Positions 7,122 to 12,500 of a stretch of DNA of 12,500 bases are shown in pieces. The position numbers and the translations under genes are program-made. The number at the start of each line of letters is the position of its first letter. Within the stretch, counting starts at the first letter, position 1. Under the pieces are notes generated by a model. It saw only the letters and a program-made list of their open reading frames with translations, was not told where the DNA came from and did no database searches. Source of the DNA: Zygnema cylindricum (taxonomy: Eukaryota; Streptophyta; Zygnematophyceae; Zygnematales; Zygnemataceae); NCBI GenBank assembly GCA_037447655.1, contig JBBHKE010000363.1, positions 116,164 through 128,663 of the forward strand, given 5' to 3'.

Positions 7122-7389
7122 TAGCCACCGGCTATCTCTAATCACGGATCTTTTGCGTGTCTATTTGAAAATTTTGCAATCGACCTTGAAATGACCGCAA
7201 ATGTGCCCTGATTGGCCGGAGCCCTGCGGGCTGGCGGTCATAAGCCATCTCCACGTCACTGCGTGACGTGATTCTAATAGCTGAGAGATTATCTGACCGA
7301 GGAATATAATCCAACGGTCATTAAACATCCCGCTATTGAAAAAAGGTGATGAATGACCCAAAAAGTCTCCAACGCTGAGGGCTTTTTGG
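7122..7389. repeat. Second hairpin cluster with tri-nucleotide loops
   Basis: TAGCC-ACC-GGCTA (7122-7134); TGACCGC (7192-7198) with GCGGTCA (7234-7240), enclosing AGCCC-TGC-GGGCT (7220-7232); CACGTCAC-TGC-GTGACGTG (7252-7270); TGACCG/CGGTCA (7294-7320); CCAAAAAG/CTTTTTGG (7358-7389). Four arms share TGACCG or CGGTCA, so alternative pairings exist. ATCCAACGGTCA at 7309-7320 resembles a motif frequent in plant repeats. No gene is present. Confidence 0.7.
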
Positions 7390-7795
7390 CCGCGTGAGGT
7401 GACTTTTGGTCCAAAGGTATATCGTACAGTACGGCATAATCATTGTATGCCACGTGTGACTACTCGGTTTTCAGTTTTGCGGCCATTCGGATCGCCGCGT
7501 GCCGGAAAACAGCAAAAAAAAAAACGTAACGGGCAGAAGAAAAACATCGAGGATCCTGTTTTGCGGCTGTTCTACGTCGTCTCAAAAGTTTTTTGAATCG
7601 ACTCCGATATTTGGACGATTCAAATCTCTTTTTTAGTTTTTTGCGACCATGGAACATAATTTTGAAATATTTTATGGTCTACTACAGTACAGTAAGAGTG
7701 TAAAACCATAGTTGTTCAAATCGCGCGATTTTTTCCTTTTTTACGATTAAAACGTATAATTCGTGACTTTTGAATAAATCAGAAAAAAACGCGAT
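7390..7795. other. Spacer, no gene seen
   Basis: Contains a stem-loop GGCATA/TATGCC (7433-7451), GTAC-containing runs near 7424 and 7685, and A- or T-rich tracts. The open frames here are short and start or end in homopolymer runs. ACGTATAATTCGT near 7752 recurs near 8134. Confidence 0.5.
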
Positions 7796-8039
7796 GTACT
7801 TTCTGTCCGGTAAACTGAACGGCTAATTCACGGAAACTGTACGGTATTTTACAATAGCTGTCGGGTTTTGTACGGTAAATGTACGAAATTTGACGAAAAG
7901 ATACGTTGCACTTCGTAGTACTTTCTGTCCGGTAAACTGAACAGAATTTTTACGGAAATGTACAGAATTGTACCAAAAATGTACGGACTATTACGAAAAG
8001 ATACGAAAAATGTACGAAAATGGTACAAACTGCGATATA
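7796..8039 (+). repeat. Tandem duplication, 122-bp unit, two copies
   Basis: GTACTTTCTGTCCGGTAAAC and the next five bases occur at 7796-7820 and identically at 7918-7942, a period of 122 bp. The rest of each unit is a degenerate run of ATGTACG(A/G)AA-like motifs and ends with ACGAAAAGATACG. GTAC occurs about a dozen times between 7790 and 8080, the highest local density in the window. Confidence 0.85.
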
Positions 8040-8183
8040 TGTGAAATTTAATTTTGTTTACATGTACGAAATAGTACGGACGAAAATTCATTAACGATTT
8101 TACAATTTTTTCAAAAGGTTCAATGCGTTTGTTACGTATAATTCGTCGCGATTAAATCGTTCGCACTAAATGTCGTGAACAAC

Positions 8184-8194
8184 TATATATAAAA
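8184..8194 (+). promoter_or_regulatory. TATA-box-like sequence
   Basis: TATATATAAAA matches the plant TATA consensus (TATAWA), and the next 30 bp contain no competing signal. Downstream the first sizeable open frame (8276-8557) runs into transposon copy B and looks spurious. The motif may therefore be fortuitous in AT-rich DNA. Confidence 0.2.
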
Positions 8195-8349
8195 CCTTAG
8201 TTTACAATTTTTTCGTAATTACACGCGTACCAAAATAAGTGACCCACCTGATTTTTCGCTATTGAACTTTTATAAGTGCATTTTTGTTGTCTTTCGAATC
8301 TGTTGCCGTACGACCGTACTCTGGTCCGAAAATTACCCATCTGGAGTAA

Positions 8350-9078
8350 GGGTATGTCCCCATGTACTTGTAACTTAGCGAACTTACTTTATATTTTAAC
8401 ACGGATCCGCCGGACCCGGTTTTCAAGTGTCCCTATGGTCTGTAAGGATGAAATCGTAACTTACGCTTGTGACGATTGTATACTTCGACAATACCTGAGA
8501 CGGCTGTCAACGTCTACAATCTGTGGTCGCACATTATTTTTTGGAACTGCTTTGTGACGTCGCATGTCTTACCGTGACATTGTAGACGTACAACCTTCCA
8601 GCCTGTGCAGTTTCACGGTTAAAGAAGATGCGCTTTGCCTTTACGTCTCCTGTCCAGTCGACGTGAAATGGCATCGGAATTTGAAGACCCCTGCAAAAAA
8701 AAAATCCGTACTAGACGAAAACGAACAAAACCAAACAAATTGTGTACTTTTCTTTGTCCTTGGAAACCGTATGAAAATTTTCGAAAATTACAGCACGTGC
8801 GAATATATGTTACTATTTGTTTATCGAAAATACCTAGTTTTACAACACATCGCGCATGTGTTTTATACGCAAGGTTGAAGATGACGTTTTTTGTCTTTGA
8901 AGTGGGTCCAAAAACACAAGACGACAAATTTTCGTACATCCTAAGCTCGAGGATGACGCAAATTGTACTCTACAAATTTGCGATACCTTCGTACGGTTGC
9001 AACTTAGGCATTACGGCGCTAAGTTTTACAGGAAAACGACAGAAAAAAACCTTTACTTATGCACATGGGGACATACCC
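8350..9078. mobile_element. Non-autonomous TIR transposon, copy B (729 bp)
   Basis: Termini GGGTATGTCCCCATGT (left) and ACATGGGGACATACCC (right) are a perfect 16-bp inverted repeat. The element is in the same orientation as copy A at 5492-6272 and lacks copy A's 52-bp segment. TA flanks an AGGG...CCCT version of the ends (8347-8348 and 9080-9081), so a TA duplication fits this copy while TAA fits copy A. A plus frame at 8564-8878 (104 codons) is open in this copy but interrupted by a stop in copy A. The differences between copies in that frame are mostly amino-acid-changing, so it does not look conserved as protein. Copy A's TATATAAAAT has become TATCGAAAAT here. Confidence 0.8.
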
Positions 9079-9094
9079 TTAAACCCTAACATGC

Positions 9095-9334
9095 CAAAGT
9101 AAAGAAGATAGCCATGCCATGCCGTCGGAATTTCCAATCATTGCATCGATTGGAATCATTGCAATCAATAATTTTTGGACAAAACCGAGTTCAGTTTAGA
9201 GAATCCGTCATCATTGTAAACTGAGCCAATGATGGTTTACCATAATATGCGTGAAAGTCCCTAATAGGCTTTTTCTCCATCAGAGTTGCCTGTACAGTAA
9301 TTGTACGGAGTCATTTATTGGCAGTAGGTAAACA
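9095..9334. repeat. Spacer with overlapping inverted repeats
   Basis: TTCCAATC/GATTGGAA (9132-9139 and 9148-9155) forms a hairpin with an 8-nt loop. TCAGTTTA (9191-9198) pairs with TAAACTGA (9217-9224), and CATCATTG (9209-9216) pairs with CAATGATG (9227-9234). These two 8-bp stems interleave. GTAAAC/GTTTAC (9216-9221 and 9235-9240) offers a third alternative. No gene is seen. Confidence 0.55.
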
Positions 9335-9524
9335 ACACCGTGTAGCGTTATTAGTGTTAATGTTTTTTTTCGCCACTTAAAACATCTTTTCTCCGTACAC
9401 ACCCGTCACATTGTCGATCCGACGGTTGCAATTGAAAGGTAAGATTCCTAACTTCCAGTTGGCGGTCTCAAATTGAAAAGCGGACAAGCGTGTACGAAGA
9501 AACACTAATAGCGATTCACGGTGT
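9335..9524. mobile_element. Fold-back miniature transposon, copy 2 (about 190 bp)
   Basis: It is homologous to 6768-6987 throughout: the left end ACACCGTGTAGCGTTATTAG, the CACTTAAAACATCTTTTCTCC block, CCGTACACACCCGTC and a centre with TAAGATTCCTAACTTCC. The right arm CACTAATAGCGATTCACGGTGT is intact at the tip but lacks about 30 bp, including the TATGTTTTAAG block. No open frame of note. Confidence 0.75.
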
Positions 9525-9572
9525 ACATTAAATTTTGCATACGTGTTTCTTTACTGGTGGTACCACGTTGAC

Positions 9573-9609
9573 TACACCGCTCATCCTTATTAGTGTTAAT
9601 AACACTAAT
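9573..9609. repeat. Minimal relative of the fold-back family
   Basis: TACACCG at 9573 is followed by ATTAGTGTTA-A-TAACACTAAT at 9589-9609, a 10-bp perfect palindrome around one base. It resembles the left end of the fold-back elements joined directly to its inverse, as if the middle had been deleted. The structure at 791-827 has the same arms with a longer loop. Confidence 0.5.
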
Positions 9610-9702
9610 TTACTTTTACACTAGAAACACCGAGACGACCTAATCTTTCTTAAGAAACTTCCTACCAAACCATCTTTACTCTATAAACATTCTTTAAAAG
9701 TA

Positions 9703-9802
9703 TGACAATAACCTAACTTGCTCCTTGAAGTATATTTGAAACCATAGATGTTTGACAATAACCTAGCATGCTCCTTAACTTATATTTGAAATCATAGATG
9801 TT
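9703..9802 (+). repeat. Tandem repeat, 50-bp unit, two copies
   Basis: TGACAATAACCTA starts both copies (9703-9752 and 9753-9802), which also share TATATTTGAAA and CATAGATGTT. By eye 43 or more of 50 positions agree. There is no coding signal. Confidence 0.85.
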
Positions 9803-10030
9803 TACAGTACACACAACATGATGTTGGATATTATTTTACGTGTAAATCTGATCTAATAACTTTCCATAATGGCTTTAACAAAAAATGAAGTTAAATGGTC
9901 CTATGTTAAGCGCGTCGACTTGTACCGGTTCGCCACGTGGCTCTTGCCAAGCCACCACGACATTATGGGTGATGGAGACGAGGAGGCTCACAAGTGGGGG
10001 TCGACGTCTTAACCCCGAGCCTAAGACTTT

Positions 10031-10180
10031 CTCCCCTCCCCTTCTTCCCTCTGCCCCCTCTCGCCCTCCTCTCCGATCTCTTTGCCCTAGCCCTCCTCTC
10101 TCCCCCAATCCCCCTCTCCCTCCTCTCCCCCCCTCTTCCTCTACCCCTCTCCCTCCCTCCTCCTCTAGACCCTTCTCCCC
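10031..10180 (+). repeat. Polypyrimidine tract, left part
   Basis: About 150 bp almost purely of C and T on the plus strand, with irregular CCCTCTCC-type units. It ends exactly at the copia LTR. The proline/serine/leucine-rich open frames through it on the plus strand, and their Gly/Glu/Arg-rich minus-strand counterparts, are products of this composition. Purine:pyrimidine tracts of this kind can form triplex DNA (general knowledge). Confidence 0.85.
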
Positions 10181-10643
10181 TGTTAGAATTGGAGTGCTTG
10201 AAGCCATGAAAGCAACCATAAAAAGCCTCTCAGCGTATTTTATGAGAATACAAATTTGGGATACCTCTTCAAAAGAGAATAGACATTCAAATACAAAGTC
10301 TTATATTAGTAATTACAGTGGATAGTCTTCTTCGCTGAAAGTGCACTGTTTCTAGAAGATCCTAAAAGATCCTAGAAGATCTTAGATGATCCTAGAAGAC
10401 CTTATGAGATCCTAAATATCATAGAAGATCCTAGAAGATCCTAATCTAATGTAAATGTTGTGTAGCGAGCGGTGTCATCGGTAAGTGAAATCGAATTTAA
10501 TGGACAAACATCATTGAAAACAAATAATTAATGAAGTATATTTAGCATTCATATAGAAGACATGAGGATACATACAAAAGTGGATAGAAGTGAACAGTTA
10601 CCGAAAATTATTGAGAGGAACTAACGTTAAAATACCCTTCACA
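10181..10643 (-). mobile_element. Copia 3' LTR (463 bp)
   Basis: Read on the minus strand it runs TGTGAAGGG...TTCTAACA and obeys the TG...CA rule. It aligns with 11782-12237 in three blocks: the CATAAAAA(G/A)CCTCT...AAATTTGGG block, AAAGTGCACTGTTT, and the GACAAACAT...TTAA(T/C)GAA block. The middle is occupied by a 10-bp tandem array not found in the other LTR. It follows the polypurine tract directly, which fixes it as the 3' LTR. Confidence 0.85.
10354..10442 (+). repeat. Minisatellite in the 3' LTR, 10-bp unit
   Basis: About nine copies of AGAAGATCCT with small changes (AAAAGATCCT, AGATGATCCT, AGAAGACCTT), including one 9-bp unit at 10414-10422. It follows AAAGTGCACTGTTTCT directly. The matching position in the 5' LTR carries a different repeat, so the array probably grew after the element was formed. 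Confidence 0.9.
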
Positions 10644-10657
10644 GTCCCCCTCAAGCT
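10644..10657 (-). promoter_or_regulatory. Polypurine tract of the copia element
   Basis: On the minus strand AGCTTGAGGGGGAC lies immediately before the TGTGAAG start of the 3' LTR. In retrotransposons this tract primes plus-strand DNA synthesis, and AGCTTGAGGGGGAGTGTTA-type junctions are usual for plant copia elements. It confirms the strand and the LTR boundary. Confidence 0.85.
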
Positions 10658-10855
10658 AAAACGAGAAAGTAAAGGTAGATGAGGAAGAAGGTAAATTTAA
10701 TCACGAGGGAGAGAGGTGGAGGAGGATAAGCAAGGAAAATTGGGGAAAAAGAGGGAGGTTGGGTGGGAGTTAGTTATTTGAGAGGTGGAGGAGTTGGGAT
10801 GAGCGAATGTATTGCTTATTGTTTATTATTGTATTAAAATTGTTTTTATCAAGTA
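10658..10855 (-). other. Non-coding internal region in place of pol
   Basis: The stretch between the end of the gag-like region and the polypurine tract is pyrimidine-rich on the coding strand at 10660-10795 and AT-rich at 10800-10855. Nothing like integrase or reverse transcriptase is visible in any frame. A full copia element would have about 3.5 kb of pol here. Confidence 0.6.
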
Positions 10856-11745
10856 TTACTTATTACTTATTGCATCTTTAACATCCACGCCAGGTTTGGC
10901 ATGAGTGGTAACCTTAACTACTTTTCTCCAGGCCAATTTTTTCCAATATTTGGCAATATGTCCTTTAATCTTGCAATGATTACAAACACACGTGTCACTC
11001 CCCGTGGTTATTTTTTAAAATTTTGGCAATAAAAGCATAGATGTGGGAGAGGTGTGAAGCCAAGAAGGAGACGAGTTTTGTTTCTTCGTGGAGTAGTTTT
11101 GGGCAAACAGAGTGAAAAGGGACAGATTGAGCTAAATTGTACATGGAGGATATAAATGAGGCAAAAGATTGGAGTCGTCCGCCAAAAAGAGTGGAAGACA
11201 AGTCTTCATTGGGAAAGTTATACTTCGATGATTTCTCATTTTTGAATTGAGAGTTCGACTGAGGTGATCCAACCTAGGATGAAATCCGTCAGCTTCTTCT
11301 TGTAATCAGAAAAGGCTCGCTTTTGGATACGACGGACCACCTATCCAGTTTTACGTGGATAACCGTGAGAGGAAACGAAGCTTCGACAAGACCAGGGTTT
11401 GACAATGTCTTGCATTAATCCGTCAGCTTTTTCATGAAGTTGATGAAGGCCCGATTTCGGATACGACGGCGTAAACGTAGACTTTCGTCCAGTTTAAACA
11501 TAGACAACAGTAAGACGAGTCCAAGCTTCAACAATGGTAGAGGCGTCGTGACCAAACCAAGTTCATGTTGTGGTCAAAGCCATACCGAGGCAGGCGTGCG
11601 CATTATTATCTTTTGCTTCCATTCGACAAGTCCCTTGTCTTTTTGGCTCTATCCTCATCAGGGCCAAAAGAATTTATAATAGAGTTTATAACAAAAGATT
11701 TGGATATGCCAGTAAAGAAGGCCGAAAGTGCCCGTCAAATTTTTG
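10856..11745 (-). pseudogene. gag: Broken copia Gag (capsid and zinc knuckle)
   Basis: Gag forms the particle that packages retrotransposon RNA. In minus-strand order I see a WKQK-like segment near 11605, then NAHACLGMAL, then VEAWTRL (about 11512-11532), which matches the alanine/tryptophan motif of copia Gag N-terminal domains. A basic RRRIRNRAFINFMKKLTD segment follows, then an FPNEDL...PFHSVCPKLLHEE segment (within 11210-11070). Last is a zinc knuckle C-x2-C-x4-H-x4 at 10984-10943 whose final cysteine is tryptophan. These lie in three different frames with several stops, so at least three frame breaks are present and no protein can be made. The middle is duplicated (11284-11552). The normal order and spacing of the motifs support Gag over chance. 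Confidence 0.8.
11284..11552 (-). repeat. Tandem duplication inside gag, about 134 bp
   Basis: ATCCGTCAGCTT at 11284 recurs at 11418. Both copies continue through a GGATACGACGG block and end with an AAGCTTC(G/A)ACAA block. An 11-bp length difference separates the copies internally. The left copy corresponds to a second, decayed version of the EAW/KKLTD part of Gag. Many positions differ, so the duplication is old. Confidence 0.75.
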
Positions 11746-11781
11746 TATATTATTGGAAGTGATATGAGTGGGCCTATAACG

Positions 11782-12237
11782 TAATGGAAGTGGAATGCTT
11801 AACGTTATGAATGCAAACATAAAAAACCTCTAAATTCATTTGAAGAGTATATAAATTTGGGAAGTACAAAGTCTTACAGTTCTAAACTAATTACTGTAGA
11901 TAGTAATGTGCTCTTAAAGTGCACTGTTTAATCTCGTATCAATGGAAAATATTAATCTGGTATCTCTGAAAAAGTATGACGTACTTTTTACAAATCTTAA
12001 TGTAGTATCAATGGAAAAACCTTAATCTGGTACCAATGTTCGCGTAAGTAAAGGGTGAAATACAACAGTAACTGAAACCGAAACTTATCGACAAACATAA
12101 TTGGAAACAGATGATTAACGAAATACATTTGCACAAAAGACAAAACGACTGTAAGACGAACTAAAAGTGAAAATGTTTGAAATCTGTGAATAGACATGAA
12201 AATAACAAAAAACATTAACGCTACCTTTCCCTTAACA
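11782..12237 (-). mobile_element. Copia 5' LTR (about 456 bp)
   Basis: On the minus strand it starts TGTTAAGGG. The other end should be CA but reads ...CCATTA, apparently mutated; the inner limit at 11782 is set by alignment with the 3' LTR (GG-GTGGAATGCTT against GGAGTGCTT). It shares three alignment blocks with 10181-10643. By eye the LTRs differ at a quarter or more of alignable positions, so the insertion is old. Confidence 0.8.
11930..12044 (+). repeat. Degenerate tandem repeat in the 5' LTR
   Basis: AATCT(C/G)GTATC-type units start at 11930, 11954, 11999 (AATGTAGTATCAATGG) and 12024 (AATCTGGTACCAATG). Units one and three share GTATCAATGGAAAA. It occupies the position taken by the 10-bp minisatellite in the 3' LTR. 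Confidence 0.7.
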
Positions 12238-12323
12238 CCCCCCTCTTTCCCTTTCTCCCCCTCTCGCCCTCTCCCCCACTCTCCTCCTCTCCCCCTCTAC
12301 CCCTCTCTCTCCCCTCTCCCGCT
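12238..12323 (+). repeat. Polypyrimidine tract, right part
   Basis: About 86 bp nearly all C and T on the plus strand, beginning directly at the copia LTR end, with the same irregular CCCTCTCC-type units as 10031-10180. I read the two parts as one original tract of about 240 bp split by the insertion. Beyond it, 12324-12500 is A-rich with an (A)nT run near 12405-12430 and no gene. Confidence 0.85.
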
Positions 12324-12500
12324 CATACAACTAGGAATTGAAAACAAAAAAAACAAAAATATATGTTTTTCCCATTTTCCTAAAAAACCTTTTATACAAG
12401 TCCATAAAAAAATAAAAAAATAAAAAAATGAAAATCTAGAATCATTTCTTTAACTTTAATTTCGAAATGGAACCTTTTTCCACATATTTGAACATTACTA

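Larger units (their letters stand above)
10181..12237 (-). mobile_element. Decayed gag-only Ty1/copia retrotransposon
   Basis: On the minus strand the order is 5' LTR (12237-11782), a gag-derived region (about 11745-10856), a non-coding stretch, a polypurine tract (10657-10644) and the 3' LTR (10643-10181), about 2.06 kb in all. The two LTRs align in the same orientation over most of their length. No integrase, reverse transcriptase or RNase H sequence is present, so it could only have moved with enzymes from another element. No convincing methionine-tRNA primer-binding site (TGGTATCAGAGC) follows the 5' LTR. Both flanks are C/T-rich, indicating insertion into one polypyrimidine tract. TCCCC and CCCCC at the two ends are possible target duplicates. 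Confidence 0.85.

Noticed and set aside
8276-8557. 93-codon frame downstream of the TATA-like sequence
   Set aside because: It crosses the left end of transposon copy B and shows no conservation of reading frame between the copies.
9079-9090. TTAAACCCTAAC as a telomere remnant
   Set aside because: Only a single telobox-like copy is present, with no tandem TTTAGGG array.
8564-9102. 104- and 155-codon frames in transposon copy B
   Set aside because: Copy A has a stop in the first frame, differences between copies are mostly amino-acid-changing, and there is no catalytic motif.
9885-10325. 146-codon plus-strand proline/serine-rich frame and its Gly/Glu/Arg-rich minus-strand counterpart (9875-10219)
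   Set aside because: Most of both frames is translated from the polypyrimidine tract, and the plus frame then enters the copia LTR. This is low complexity, not a proline-rich protein.
11434-11767. Plus-strand frames of 65-81 codons opposite gag
   Set aside because: They are antisense to recognisable Gag motifs and explained by them.

Overview
This window reads as eukaryotic nuclear DNA, most likely from a land plant. It is AT-rich and has no intact protein-coding gene that I can support. The plant assignment is an inference. It rests on a Ty1/copia retroelement whose polypurine tract (AGCTTGAGGGGGAC) sits directly against a TG-starting LTR, a tract typical of plant copia elements. Weaker support comes from ATCCAACGGTCA-type motifs at about 1918 and 7310 and a GGGTACCCGAATCC tract near 555. 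CpG is not obviously depleted.

The content is almost entirely transposon and repeat. Layout: (1) 1-2700 is AT-rich DNA, dense in the tetranucleotide GTAC, with two diverged copies of a dispersed repeat (280-400 and 1077-1190), an inverted pair of transposon-end-like sequences (508-532 and 757-780), nested short tandem repeats (1491-1723) and a 144-bp duplication (2335-2597). A possible exon-like open frame lies on the minus strand at 1831-2040. (2) 2700-4321 is GTAC-poor. It holds a low-T stretch open in all three forward frames, then a 462-bp segment bounded by TG...CA (3860-4321) that may be a solo LTR and carries eight short hairpins. (3) 4322-5490 has a promoter-like patch and a degenerate tRNA-like sequence with Pol III A and B boxes (4679-4753), followed by featureless AT-rich DNA. 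(4) 5492-9609 is a miniature-transposon field. Two related elements with GGGTATGTCCCC termini (5492-6272 and 8350-9078) alternate with two fold-back elements (6768-6987 and 9335-9524). Between them lie a second hairpin cluster (7122-7389) and a 122-bp tandem duplication (7796-8039). (5) 9610-12500 has a 50-bp tandem pair, then a decayed, gag-only Ty1/copia element on the minus strand (10181-12237) that interrupts a long C/T tract. The tract is seen on both sides at 10031-10180 and 12238-12323.

No genes cooperate here in a pathway. The most informative points are structural: the gag-only copia with different tandem arrays in its two LTRs, the two TIR-element families found as pairs, and the cluster of perfect short hairpins with CCC(T) loops. 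I do not see a convincing new defence, metabolic or signalling system. All percentages and counts are by-eye estimates.
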